A DNA stretch of 64,000 nucleotides from Melastoma dodecandrum (Eukaryota > Streptophyta > Magnoliopsida > Myrtales > Melastomataceae). Both the position numbers and the translations under genes were made by a program. The notes beneath the pieces were generated by a model, which was given only the letters and a program-made list of their open reading frames with translations, had not been told where the DNA came from and did not search any database. Location of the stretch: positions 868,001 to 932,000 of the forward strand of contig JARUPY010000252.1 of assembly GCA_029817715.1 (NCBI GenBank), written 5' to 3'. Numbering within the stretch: position 1 is the stretch's first letter; every line of letters begins with the position of its first letter. This document shows, piece after piece, positions 49,158 through 61,995 of the stretch.

Positions 49158-51502
49158 TCACGGCCCTAGGCGATACGGGCCATCGCAGATGTAGTGGCCG
49201 TCCATGTACAATGCGGCGGAGCCTTGCGGGTGAGGGCCATCCATCACCATGAACTGCATGTCCTCGGACGGCTTCCAATGCCTCTTTCTCTGGTTTATGA
49301 ACCAGTTGTTTATCTGTTTCTGGTCCAGCCCCGTCGCTTCTGCCAGCGCCACCTTCTCAGCTTCCTGATCATAACCAGAACCAACTGCCCGATGAAACTT
49401 ATCGCAAGTGGCACAATCAAGGGCTTAAAGGTTGGACGTACCGAAGGGTAAGGCCACTTGTAGTGCAACTCCCACCAGCTGAGAAGCTTCTGCCGGGCTT
49501 CCTTGGGGAGCTTGCCTTTCTTCTTCTTCTTGGAGAGCTCTTGCTTCAGGCTGCTCAAGTATCCACTGTACTTCCTCAGCAGATGATTCTTCAGCTCCCG
49601 GTCCTCCGCTCGCGGATCGATCTCCGGCAACTGATCGGTTTCTCCCCCACTATTTTCCTGCAGCTCGTCCTCCGATGACCCAACTCCTTCGCACTTGTCC
49701 TCTATGCATCAGAGACGCAAATCACAAAGGCCGAACATCGAAGCCTCGACAATTTTTCCGATCAATAAATGGCACAACTAACAATATCAAAATGAGCCAC
49801 GCAATATCAAATGAAAAATTTCAACGAGGCATGTTCAAAGGATCAAGGACTATGCGCATTGAGAAGGCCAGATATTGCGAATTCCACGAGTCAAAGGTGG
49901 AAGGCAACGAGACAGGCTAACTAGCTTCGGAAGACCTTCGGGAACAAGTAGTTCGCAGTCAAGTCCACTAGGACGGATGGATTGTTATAAACAAACTATC
50001 ACAAGATTTGCCCTTCCTTTCATTCATTTGGCTAAATAAAGCATAGCTGTGCATAAAATGACTCTCCCATGTATTTCATATTGAAGACTTGGAAGAATCC
50101 CCGGTCATTATGTATGACGTATGAAATCCTGGGAAACTTTGTGAGTTAACCAAGGGGACAAAAACTTACAAAATTACGAATGGGAGAAGTAAAAACAAGA
50201 CAAGAAAAGGAACAGAGGCTAGCATACGCCCGCAGATCTAGGGGACACCAAATCTCTGTCATTTACGGTCTCTTCCCCCCCAACCACCACCCCGTTCCGT
50301 CATTAAATACTAAAAGCCTGCTCAGATAACTTGACCCAGGCCTTTTGTTGGTTTCTTTATCCCGAATCATAGTAGGGTTTCTGTATACTGTTCAACAGTG
50401 GAGACTCCTGACGTTGATGTAACTCTCCTCCCTATTACCTTTCACCGTTTGGGAAAAGAATTACGGAATCCTGTCTTAAAACATTTTATTCCAATTTCTC
50501 TGTTTGGGACGGAGTTATATTGAACGAGGGGCGTTTCCCTATTTCGGCCAGGACAAATCGCCCAAAAGAAGCCCAGAGTTACAGAAATGGTATGAGAAAA
50601 TGATAGGGAGGTTGAATTTACCAGCGGAGGAGGGAAAGATGCCAAGGGGGAAGCTGCCGTTGCCGCTCATGGAGTTGAGCTGAGCTTCGATCCTCCTCAT
50701 GAACTCCATGGCTTCTTGCAACGGCCTCGTCACCTCCTCCCTGTACTTCACCAGCATGTCGTAATACGCCTCCTGTATTCGCAGAAATCCGGTCACAGAA
50801 GATGGAAGATGGGTGTTGTTCGGGGGTTTCCAAGGAGGTCGAGAGGGGGAGTACCATGAATTGATCGAGCTCCGGATCCTTGGAAGATGCTTCTGCCGTG
50901 GTGGTTTCTGATGGACGCTTCCGTGACTCGAACTCCCGCCTCATGGCTGACAGCTTCTCTGCCACCTCCGGTGGAGCTCCAATCTGTTGACAATTCCCAT
51001 CCGGGTAGTAGTAAGGTTAGGTGAGGAGAGAAAATTGTTTGTTTTTGCAGGGAGAAGGGATCCGAGTCCTGACCTTCTGGCAGTCCATGTAGGCTTGTAG
51101 GAGGTCGGGGTACTGTGGGTGAGCGATGATCTTCGCCTTTATGGCCTCAGCGTCGTCGCCCGATCCCTCCCCGGGGCCTTGCCGTCCTGTGGGATCCCTA
51201 ACCAGGGAGTAACGGAACTTCTCCGCCTGATGTTGAGCTTCCCGCTTCATGGAAAATTGCGCATCCACCGCCTCTGGCTGAATTTGAAAAGCACCGGCGA
51301 TCCCCAGCGAACCGAGTTCATGACTACTACTTTCAGCACCACGCCCGTTCCTATGATCCTTACTGCCATCCCTACAACTATTTCCCCTACCTCCGTACCC
51401 GGCAGAATTGCCGTTCGGCGTGCCGAGGACTGGCGACGCGTAGAGCAAGCTGCTACACCTTGAGCCGACGTCCTCGTTTCTCATAGGGATAAACTCCTCC
51501 AT
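49158..51502 (-). CDS. KNAT1: Class I KNOX homeodomain protein, KNAT1/BREVIPEDICELLUS type
   Basis: Five exons in minus order: 51502-51074, 50983-50855, 50772-50622, 49701-49442, 49364-49158; 1176 bases, 391 residues. KNOX1 (about 119-158, [19 protein letters not shown]) and KNOX2 (about 173-218, [20 protein letters not shown]) bind BELL partners. The ELK motif (272-293) precedes a TALE homeodomain (about 294-356) with the three-residue PYP loop and [11 protein letters not shown]. The C terminus [18 protein letters not shown] matches the ending of Arabidopsis KNAT1/BP rather than STM. Such proteins maintain meristem identity and pattern internodes and pedicels. Intron 3 (50621-49702) is 920 bp, the large intron typical of class I KNOX genes. 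The N-terminal 110 residues are divergent and low in order. Confidence 0.95.
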
Positions 51503-52635
51503 CCCTCTACTATTGCGCTACTGTCCTGAAACCCTACTCAAAGAAAAGAGAAGATCAGACCGCAAGAATCACCAAGCCCTAGGATGGGAAGTGACATGGC
51601 CGAAACTGGGAGGACACAAGGAAGAAGTAGACGAAGAGAGGGGGAGGGGATCATTCCTTTGGTCTGAAGCCACAAAGGAGGGAAGGGGTCAGGCTTAATA
51701 GGAAGCAGGTGGGAGTCATAAATTATCCAAGGGCTGTGCTTGGTTGATTTTTTTAGGAGGAATCAAGCCGAGGGCGATTTAGAGAGGGAGGTATGGGACG
51801 TTTTCATTTCTTTCTTTGGTGCGGGTTGGGGTTGGGGTTGGGGTTGGGGGGAAGGGGGAAGAGTTAATTAGCTTGACAAGACGTGGTGCCTTCCTCCTTT
51901 GGCTCATGTGACTGGTAATAAAGAAGTGTTTGAAAAATATTATTTGGGGAAAGACGGGAGAGGAGGAATTTTAGTAAATAGTTTGGGTAAATTTAAAATT
52001 CGTTAATTAATATTAATAAAAAATTTTGGAAAACTCGGATTAATTATGAGTTATTGATATTAATTAATAAATTTTAAGTTTGTTTAAATTATTTCGTAAA
52101 TTATTTTTCGTTCTAGAAAGCTACGTCGGAGAAGAAGAGATAAGGCAAAAGGCCAAGTCCTGTATTCATCATCATCATCTATTATAATTCTTTTACCTAT
52201 TCGATGCCGGGACAAGTTACTGTATTTAGTGAGCGTAGGTGATTTTGCAAACTAGATGGTGAAGGAAAGCAGCCACAACTGTTCTTTCAAGGATAACAAT
52301 CATATGATCATTGTTCTACATCTAATGGCTAAGAAGAAGTTGTGTTGAAGTCTTCATGGACACCACTGACGGAGGTAACTTAACACCCACAAAGATTTCT
52401 AATCAAGACATTGTGTTTACAATTATTAGCCTCGGGCAAGACAACACTTAGTGTGATGTGATGTGCCCAATTAAACCTGCTTCCATCGTGTCCTGGAATG
52501 AGTTGGCAGGCTTATTACCATTAAATTAATGTTCTTGTACCTCTCCCCACCCCCCACCTTTAACTATTATCAATCAATCAATCATCCCCATGTCGGTTCA
52601 GATTTGAGTTGGTTCAAATGTTTGGGAAAAAAAAA
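51503..52635. other. KNOX promoter region
   Basis: No gene. It carries a (TTGGGG)-type tract at 51823-51857 about 320 bases upstream of the KNOX ATG, then A/T-rich DNA. Confidence 0.5.
51823..51857 (+). repeat. GGGGTT tandem tract, G-quadruplex candidate
   Basis: GGGTTGGGGTTGGGGTTGGGGTTGGGGGG followed by AAGGGGG. There are five or more G-runs of at least three with two-base loops on the plus strand, the template strand for the KNOX gene. Confidence 0.85.
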
Positions 52636-53226
52636 TTGGCAAAATATCAATTTATGGCCTCAACTTTGAGCCAACTTTCTGTTTTATCCTTAACTTAGTT
52701 TGTTATATAATTTTGTCACCAACTTTTGTTTTTATTTCTATTTTGGCCAATCATGAATTTCTTCTAGCGAAAGCCAAACAAGGCCTTAATATAGTCTAAC
52801 ATGTGTCCTATAATAGTAGAGTTTTGACATCTCATTCATTCGTCTCATAATCCACTTTATCCGTAATAGTCGCCTCCTAATAGAACATCATCCGACATTC
52901 ATTGATTTTTCATATTTTTTGACAACATCAGCAACCATCGTTAACTTCGGCTTCCAATTCACTTGATTTGTTCATCAAAATTTTATAATAAAAAAACAAA
53001 TGAAAGGTTTCAATATTATTTCCTATTTTCTAAAATCTTTTTTCGTTTTAGTCGGTAAATGAAAATTGTCTATTAAGGCCTTGTTTGGCTTTCGCTAGAA
53101 GAAATTCATGATTGGCCAAAATAGAAATAAAAACAAAAGTTGGTGGCAAAATTATATAACAAACTAAGTTAAGGACAAAACAGAAAGTTGGCTCAAAGTT
53201 GAGGCCATAAATTGATATTTTGCCAA
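52636..53226. mobile_element. MITE with 155-bp terminal inverted repeats
   Basis: The left arm 52636-52790 (TTGGCAAAATATCAATTTAT...) and right arm 53072-53226 (ending ATTGATATTTTGCCAA) are reverse complements over 155 bases with only about two mismatches by eye. The 281-bp interior has no coding frame. The long near-perfect arms indicate a recent insertion of a non-autonomous DNA transposon, possibly Mutator-like. The left flank is a run of nine A and the right flank is AAATATTTA, so the target duplication is not readable. Confidence 0.9.
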
Positions 53227-56200
53227 AAATATTTAAGAAAAAAGACTCGACAGCACTCGGCAGTGCTTAAACACAAATAATCGTGAAAAAGGGATTAAGA
53301 AGCTTAATTTCCCTATACTTTGTTAAATTCATCGGACTTGATCATCCTGTTTGACTAACCTTTTTTTTTATGAGTCGGACGTTAATTATTGAGAGTAACA
53401 GGCCCCAATTGCGTAGCCACTTTCTTAGGGATCGGCAGCTTCTAGGGAGGCTTAACTTAATCTCAGTTTTATAAACGGATGGCGGGCTAATAATTGAACA
53501 CGACATCAGTTCACTAATCTAATAATTGATGATACGTGAGATGCTAAAAGGGGAGAGAGTCTCGATGAACGTCATATATTATCGATTAATAAAAATTAAT
53601 TAGACGTGTACTCAGCGAGAACCTTTGAGTGGAAATATTTGATTAATCCACTATCTAAACACCCCTAAATTGTTCGTTTTTTTTGTTAATGCATAAAACC
53701 GGAGCTTTTGTTAGTTGTGAAAGTTAGCGTCCAAAATATTTTACTCGTTAGAGTGCTGAGTTTTAAAATTACTATTTTAAATTCGAGGATTCATTATCTT
53801 ATACAAATGAATTTTAAAAAATTTTATAAGGAGATTATTGTTTAAAACATCGATTCTGAACCCTAAACGCGCCTCGTGCCAAAGACAGCGCCCGGACCAT
53901 TGTTTATAAATCAATCTCGTCTATATTTCCATCAGTTTGACATGGCCCCATAGTCCGCTGCCACGCGTTACATCCGTTAAATGAATCGAAAGGGAAAATG
54001 CATTCAAGTGCGTGGAAGGTTTGTCATTAACCTCAAAATTAGTAGCTTCTGTTTTTTTGTTAATGACATTTCTTTTAAATAACTGTGATTGCACACAAGT
54101 TATCTCATGAAAGAGTTTGATACATTATTTCACGAAAATAAGTTTATGACTCACAAAATGAAACCTTTTTGCCTTATTATTGTTCCCTAAATTTGAGATG
54201 GTACGATCGATTTTGTCTTTGGGAAGCGGCGATCAAAACCGAGAGGCGGAGTCGTTGGTAATATTAAAAATCATGGTGGGCACGCCTTAATTAGTTTGGA
54301 CGTGAGTCGTGATGGTTGGTGGTGTAATTACTTGAGTAATTTTCATCACGCATGCCTACGTTTAGAAGTTGCAGGAGAAACCACGTGCGCGTACAGGCCA
54401 GGGACAAGAAGTGATGGCCCTGGAAAAATGTAAAGGGTTATTAGGAAGGGATGAGTTTTAAAAGGTTACAAATTTCAGGGGAATGGGCAGTAGAGAGTGA
54501 GCAGCGTGAGAGAGTAAAACTAAAATGGGAGGATATATTATTATAGAGTCTGTCTGACAAGAGCGACGAATGACACGACCAAACACGAGGTCTAACATTA
54601 TATAATGTCTAATACATCCAAACACGACATGAATAGACGCGGTAGATATATCTGTAATAGCTAAATTAAACAGAAATTTGTTGACTCTTGCTGTGAGTAG
54701 CGTGATGTTCACGTTGTTCCGGTAACTCATGAGCCGTGCAAGCTTAAAGGCGAGTATTTTAAGGCTTATAAATGTCCAAAATAAATACTTTGGGAGTAGG
54801 TATAGGAATCTCATTACGAATGAATGCAGGCATCGCTTCCACCTGTTGGTGAAAATCCATTTAGCAACGTAAATTTTTCTTTCGAGAGAGATGGATGGAA
54901 GAAAGGAGACGATGATGGTGGGGTCCCGAAAAAAGCTCTCCCCCGCGAAAGTCGCGCGCTAAAGGAAACCCTTCTTTTGCTCTGCTTTTCTTTTCTCTGT
55001 GTGAGTGTGTGGAGCCACCGTGCACCCTTTGTCATTTGCAGTTTCCTTAAACTACAAAAGAAATGTCCTCTCGTTATTTGCTTCCTCCTTGAGTACACCT
55101 CTTTAACGAATTAAGACAATGGGTTTCATTTACTTTTTTTTTTTCAATTTTTTATTTCTATACACCTCGATGTATACCCAGGAAAAAACCCTCGAGAATA
55201 AAATATGTTGTAAGCCAACGGGAAGAATGACCTGAGGAGGATTGGAACTTCCCAAAGGAACAGATAGAAAGGATAGTGGGTCACCTGCTTGCAGCCAGCC
55301 AGCATGCATGCATGGCCCCAGGGGGGTGTTGTCCAGTCAATCTGGGGTGGTCTTCAAAACCAAGTCGAGTCGGTGCACCTGTCTACACACGTCTGTCTGC
55401 TCCCCCATCGTCCCTTCCCCATGTAAACACCCCAACCCCTATCATATCATAATAGCGTCATCTACTAAAAAATAAAATAATTGGGTGCAATTGTGATTGA
55501 TTGAGGTTTTTTTTTAACTTTATAGAAACATGGATGAATCTCTTTTCGTGAGCAGGTTCTATGTTTCTACCAGAAACCTATCCTGTAACGTTCAATTTTT
55601 AATTTTTTAGAATCTATCACTCATCGTATTAATTAAAGATCTACCCAAAAATTAATCTTACCGATTCTGATACAGGTTTCGATTTCGTCGACAGTGTCGC
55701 CTTCTAGCTTTTAATTCTGGTTTCGTCAATCGCGTTGTCTATAAACGATTAGTGTTTCGATTCTGATTAAGATATCTGTACGCCAAAAACGTTAATGGAC
55801 AAAACATTTCTATTCAAATTTATCAACATTTAATTCTTGTCCATATTTGTTTAATATTTTTACATATGTCCAGTAAATAAACTTGGTACCGTCGGCTATA
55901 AAAAATTTAGAACCTAAAACCTACCCGATCTTATCGAGAACTTACCCGATACCGACCCTGTGGTACCGGTTTCGACCGATTCCAAATTTTACCCGAAACC
56001 AATTCTCACCCATGTGTGTGTTTTTCCCCTGCTCGGTTTTCTTCTTTTATAGCCCGTCGAGGACAAGATGCCTTTGCTTTTTCTGAATCTTCTTAAATTT
56101 CGTAGGCCATCTTTTGACCACGCTCCACAGTTATCAGAATCGTCTCGTATTCATTTCTACCCCCCATTGTCCGGACAAGAATTGGCTAAGAGTTGAGGAA

Positions 56201-58052
56201 AGACCCCACCCTCCACAATTGTATTTATAGGCGTCGTTTTAATACACGTGCATAATTCTACCCCGCCTTCCATGTAATAGTAGTAGGTCGAGGGTGTTTA
56301 ATTTGGGGTGGGTTACTTTGTAGTGATTGAAAAGGGCATCGTACGTGCTGATAAAGTGTTTTTGTTTTTTCTTTTAGCCCCCACATCACGTTCATATGGT
56401 GCGTTGTCCTTAATTATTAATTTCTTCTCATAACTCGTGACAAAATGAGCTGTTATTGTCTTGTCACGAGGACAGTCTCTTCAAAACAAGGGAGGGTCCT
56501 CCCCCGCCAGTAGTTCATGCAAAACGGGCCATCGATTTTCCATTTGTAGGGTTTCGTCCGATGGACTAGAGATCACCAACTAGGGGGAGAAAAACACCTC
56601 GTCGTTTTTAGTCCATGTCATCGAAAGATGGTGAAATTTTGGGACGAATTTTTTGCGCGGATCGCGGTGCCATTGACTTTGGTTAAAAGGTGTCCAAACA
56701 GGGGGATCCCATCACGGACTATATATCTCACTAAGCATCATCCAAGCAACAGGGTTATGGCGAATTATTGAGAGAATCCAATGGGAATCAAAAGTGGTAA
56801 TATTTCATAGACTTTTCTGGACGACAACGTAACACAATAAACAATCCAATTGAGGAATAAATATAAAAATAAAAACACTTAAAAATCCAATTAAAAATTA
56901 TTATGTCATGTATTTGGAGCAAAAGCAAAGAAAAGGGAAAAGGTGGGCAGTGTTTGGGATCCTGTTCCTGAGATCAAACAAAAGATAATTAATGGCCTTT
57001 TGAATCCTCCCTCCAGCTGCTAAGCAATTCCTCCTGGTTGGGAACAAAATTAGGAAAGAACCACGAACCCCGACTGTCCGCCATCACTTTATTAGGTGAG
57101 ATAAAGATACGTTTCCCTTATAAAGCAACTAATCATTTGAAACAAATATGAGGAAATATTTTTTCATAAAAAAAAAAGATAGAAAGAACAAAGAATGGGA
57201 GCAATTTCATTTGTCATCGGGGTGCTGAAATTACGTACATAATTTTTTTTTTCTAAATTTCATGTGAATCAATTCAAATTTTCTAAAAATAAAATGCTGT
57301 CTAAGGAGAAAAGACATCTGGTCAAAGTTATTTTTCTTGTAGGAGCGGGGGGGGGGGGTGTTTGTGTCAGGAGAAGGACTGTTGGGGGGGGGGCGGTGTA
57401 AAATTAGATTTGACGGATCGATCGGTCTACTCATGTTATTACCGGCAAGAAACACCACGAACCCTAACAATTACCAGAGGAGGAGGTCCTCTTTGACTAA
57501 ATGTTGTTTCAATGGATTAGCCCTCGATAACATAAATGCATAATTCTGTAACGAACAACTCTTTTTGCTGACGAAGACAGTGTCCCCGCACATGCACGCA
57601 CTACCTGAACCCCCCCACCCCCCCCGGCGCCAAGACACAACCTTCGAACATAAGCCCAAGTAACACAACACGGTTTCCCTATTGCTTACTCTTTAATCCC
57701 AGTCCACGGACAGCTCCCACTCAGATCTTCCCTCTCCTGTCGGAAGGCCTCCCTACCCCACAAAACCCCGCTTGCCCGCACCGTTTGAACATTTTAGTGT
57801 CGATGGTGAACATAATAGTTGGTGCGGTCGCGCTAGATTTCAACGTGACCACACCGTAGAGATTATCACAAACAGAAGGATTTGTGTGGTCACACCAGAC
57901 TTCGGTATGGTCACACGAAAGTAAATATTGTTCACAAAAATATTGCTTCATGAAGAAATAGGTTCTCTTGTTTAAACATGAATTTTCGTGAAATGACATG
58001 TCTCCATATTTATTTAAGATATAATACTTGTGGAGAAGTATAATCTTACTTC
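53227..58052. other. Gap without a supported gene
   Basis: A/T-rich DNA. A stretch at about 55890-56015 has repeated TACCCGAT/ACCGGTTTCG words typical of a decayed plant element. A cluster of GTGGTCACAC-like motifs lies at 57815-57915. A poly-G run is near 57348-57358. No open frame shows a recognisable protein. Confidence 0.45.
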
Positions 58053-58860
58053 TGTTAGAAATTTCTGATTTTTGGGCTTTAATTAATTGTTTATTTTTAA
58101 TTTACTTTAATTTATTTTATTTTACTTTATTAAAGTATATTTTATAAAACAGGCTGTGACATAAGACAATACATGAAATCCCACCAAAGCATCGTGATCC
58201 CTAAAATTATTGGGATATGCGCATCTCGTTTGTTAAATGTGGCTTACGATTGGGTGTAGGCTATTTTATAAACTATGGTCTATTGATGGATAGGACATAG
58301 ACTACGGTATATTACGGCTAGGTCCCTTCCCATGTCCTTCAAACCATTATTTAACTAAGGGGCAAAACTGACATTTCATAAAAGAAAATCCTTTATTAAG
58401 TTTTCTTGTATCTGGGTTAATCACCCTGACAGACATATCGTCAGTTTCTTTGGCCTCCTCCATCGAGAGCAGCCATACGGGAAGGAAAATGGGAAGAAGA
58501 TCTGCGCCGCCTAGGTTTCAATCTTCAGATTTACAATACGTTTTCTTTTCCCTAAATCTTTCTCGGTGACCGTAAACCAGCGTAATCGATCAAGTCTTCC
58601 GCTGTTTTCTTGGTTTTGTGGTTTCTGTGATTGTGTGATTTCTCACAACTTCAAGAAGAAAGAAAGCACTTCGAAGGTTCTAAACACCATCTTCCTTTTG
58701 AGATTTCTTGTTGGAACACTCGGTTTTATAGAATCGCGTGCTAGTGATCTTTATTGCTCCCGGAGGGATATTCGTGTTACTTCCCCAGTTGCAACTTCAT
58801 AGTGGGGACGAATAATTCCTTAAAGATAGTACACTTGCACAGTGAAAATCTTTGCTAACA
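58053..58860 (+). mobile_element. Probable solo LTR
   Basis: The 808-bp segment begins TGTTAG and ends CTAACA, the short inverted TG..CA ends of plant LTRs. It has a TATA-like TATATTTTATAAA near 58136 and no internal coding sequence. The 3' third (CTCCCGGAGGGATATTCGTG, TTGCAACTTCATAGTGGGGA) is in the style of copia LTR ends. The flanking five bases (ACTTC left, GTATT right) do not match, so an exact target duplication is not shown. Strand is a guess from the TATA position. Confidence 0.45.
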
Positions 58861-60366
58861 GTATTTATCTAGATTATGTCTTCTCTCGTCGTTCAAATTC
58901 GAAGCTTTCCGATGGTTTGTGAAAATTTCCAACGCCTTCCTCTCTCTGCTCCTATCCTTTCATGTTGAGTATGAGACATGAAATGGAAGTCGACGAAAGG
59001 GTATGGTTATTGTTAGTGTTTTGATGGATCGAGGGTCTTCTAGAAAACAGAAAGAAGAAAAGGGATCTCGATCTCAATCTCATCAAAATCAGAATGAAAT
59101 AAATTAGATGGGGGAATCTATCCCAGTTGATGTGATTGCCAGGGCAATATGCACCCACCCCGCATTTGCAATTTGTTAGCTGATGAATCATCTCACTTAA
59201 TTTTTGTTAACCAGAGTTTATACACTTCAATTTTTATAAACAAAAAAAAACAAATACTCATGTGTTCATCTTAATAGAAAAAGAGAGTTATAGCATCGAA
59301 AATGAGTTGTAACACCAAATTAAGAAAAGAAATGGAACATAAATTTTACGTGGGAAAGACGTAGACGCTCAAATGATTGATGTCTGTTATCTTGCTTCCA
59401 ATGGGCAAAAATCCCTTCTCCCATTCTTCGGATTGATGTGGGGGGTCAATTCCAAACGCTATGAAATTTGATGGGTGTGGATGCTGATATTTGATCTGAT
59501 GGCCAAAGTGTGTGGAGAGTCGATTAGTGCCGGTCCAATCTCATTTCCTTTTGCTTGTTTGTTGGGGATTGGATTTTTGACAAGGAAGTTGTTGTTTGGA
59601 TTCGACTATAGAATCTTTGACATATCTGGCAAGGGCCCCCCCTCCCCAACCACTTCTCATTTCAAGACTTCAATCGAACTAGCTCGAAATGGTAATAAAA
59701 TTCGAACCTAAGTCGCAAAAGAATGTGCCGAACAGGCCTCTCTCTAGACGGGAAAATCTAGGCCATGTGAAACTTCGGGCCGGCCGGCCCGCAATTAATT
59801 AATTAATTAATCAAGCTGGGCTCGTCTGACTCGTTCAAACTATGCATATAGAAAGAATGAGGTTTAGGTTAGTCCACCCGCCGCCGGTTGTCTTTTTTTT
59901 TTTAAATTCCTGTGGATTGCGGGACAATCCGTCGGCTGTCCGAAGGAAGGCTAAATTCCCCGGATCTATCCCACCCGTTGAAAGACCACGACACCCGTTG
60001 GCATGTCCAAATTTTGGGTCTATGACGTTAAAGCACATTATCGAGGAAAACAACTTATTTTGAAGAGTGTTAGTATAAATATAATTTCAAGACCATAAAA
60101 AATGTACAAAAATCACTTAAGAGCATTGAAGTTTTGGATTTTCTATCTTTTTAATCCTACTTTTTATGGTATTGTACTTCCTGTTTTCGGTAATCGAGCA
60201 TTCGACTTTATGAATTGTTTTACAAATGTCAGGTTATTACAATCAGAACTCGAAATCAATGATCAAATATTATTAAACGGAAACAACCCCTAATCGAACA
60301 AACAAGCCGGTCTCGATCCGGATCCATTATCATCAACATGTGGCTGTTCCATCACATGGGATTTCA
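58861..60366. other. Intergenic, upstream of the small Cys-rich gene
   Basis: No gene was recognised. It contains a GGCCGGCC palindrome and TTAATTAATTAATTAA near 59780-59810. Short open frames have no family resemblance. Confidence 0.45.
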
Positions 60367-60374
60367 TATATAAA
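60367..60374 (+). promoter_or_regulatory. TATA box of the small Cys-rich gene
   Basis: TATATAAA, 95 bases before the ATG at 60462, predicting a start near 60400. Confidence 0.65.
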
Positions 60375-60461
60375 AGTCCCCCCACCACCATACCAATCCT
60401 CAGATCATCCCTTACCGTACCCACGAACGCCAAAAGAGTCTTTCGAGGAGAGCGGAGAAGG

Positions 60462-60659
60462 ATGTGCTACGAGGTGAAGTGCTCCAACTGCGGGAAGAGC
60501 ACGTGGGGAGGTTGCGGGCGCCACGTTAAATTGGTTTATGACCAGATCCCAGAAGGCCAGCAGTGCCTCTGCCGCGACTGGCCAGGCGTCAAGTCAGGGG
60601 GTGATGCCGCGGGCTCCGGCGATGAGAAACGGAAGGGCGGATACTGCTCCATCTTGTGA
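60462..60659 (+). CDS. Small conserved cysteine-rich protein
   Basis: A single exon of 65 residues from MCYEVKCSNCGKSTWGGCGRH. Cysteine pairs CSNCG and GGCGRH plus CLCRDWPGVK resemble a compact zinc-binding fold seen in short plant and fungal proteins of unknown role. The C terminus ends in a basic stretch and CSIL, which has the form of a CaaX prenylation box (Cys-Ser-Ile-Leu). A clear TATA box and short leader support expression. Function is not known to me. Confidence 0.75.
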   Translation: MCYEVKCSNCGKSTWGGCGRHVKLVYDQIPEGQQCLCRDWPGVKSGGDAAGSGDEKRKGGYCSIL

Positions 60660-61858
60660 TCCAGGGGTCCTCTTGTGTTTTTGAGCGGCGTGAAAAAACC
60701 CACGGTCGGCAAGTGGGTGGAGGTGGAACCGTGTGTATCGTAGGCCCTCGTCGGCAGCTAGTCGGTCTTTTCAGACAGACTGGTATATGTCAACGAAATG
60801 AATAATTACTTTTGGCCATATTCGCCCATCATGTGATGAACGATTGGTGCTTGTCCTCTAATAATACTGGGCCTTACAACAATGCTGGGCTAAACCCCAA
60901 TACTGCGAATGTCCACACCGTCGTTAATACGCTAGTTAAAAAAAAAAAAAGCTGCATTTCTCACGATGGAAATGAATAGGGGGGGTGGGGCAACGATGAC
61001 GTCACTGATGATGACCATAATAGAAGTATTGGTTCCTTGCTTTTCATATCGACGTGGATGGATTGGACCATCGGGTTGGTGAAGACCATAATATAAGTTA
61101 AAGTCAAGTCAACATTATTAATCATCGACACTACGTCACCCAATTTTTTCGGCATCATAAAGTTTTTACTTTTGAGTCGATGAGTGAGTACACGTTGAGC
61201 TAAAAGAAGAGGAAGTTTTCCCATCATACATGTCAAAAGAAAAACATAATATCTCTTTTTGAAATTCCAAACATGTTCCTGTATTCTTAGGAATGATTTA
61301 CATAAGAGTTGTTTTACTTTTTTAAACAAACGAAACAAGAGTCTGTCCACGAATTTGCATAGGATGGAGCCGGTGACTCGACAAGGACACAATTTGGTTT
61401 TGTATAAGAAGAGAGCAAATAAAGGGACACGTAAGCGTCCAAATCAGGAGGGAGGGGGGGAGGAAGCTTCGCGTGGCACCACCCATTTATCATAAATAAA
61501 ATAAGATAAACAACCGAGTCAAAAACGGGCGACCCGGTGGAACTGGTGGAGGGGCGGCGGGCGAATCTTCTCCCCCCTTCTCGAACAACTCAAAAGGAAC
61601 AAAAAGGTTAGAGAATCTCAGTGTGTCCTCCTCCTACACCCGTCTCGAATGCTCATCCACTCTGGACAAAAATGGAACTGTTTGGCTGGGGGGCCTTACC
61701 AAAAAACGTGGTTTCGCAATTCGCATTGCCTTCCTCTTCTCAGTTTTATTATTTGTTTGTATGGTTTGCCCACTTTCGCTTACTTTCCAACCAACCACTT
61801 GTCACGCAACTTCCTACTCCCTTAACTCCCCCCGTCCCCTCTTCAATCCCACTCCCCT
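60660..61858. other. Intergenic, upstream of the zinc finger gene
   Basis: No gene was recognised; the frame at 60961-61392 minus has no known motif. C-rich sequence increases toward the zinc finger leader. Confidence 0.45.
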
Positions 61859-61864
61859 TATAAA
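61859..61864 (+). promoter_or_regulatory. TATA box of the zinc finger gene
   Basis: TATAAA, 137 bases before the ATG at 61996, followed by a C-rich leader. Confidence 0.6.
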
Positions 61865-61995
61865 CACCCCCCACCCCCCCATCACTCTTCAACTCACCAC
61901 GCAATTCTCCAAAAGCTTATTCTGCCTACTTACTCCAAACCCATACCACACCTACTTCCTCAACTCTTCAACCACTCCTCCCCCACCCCCCTCCA

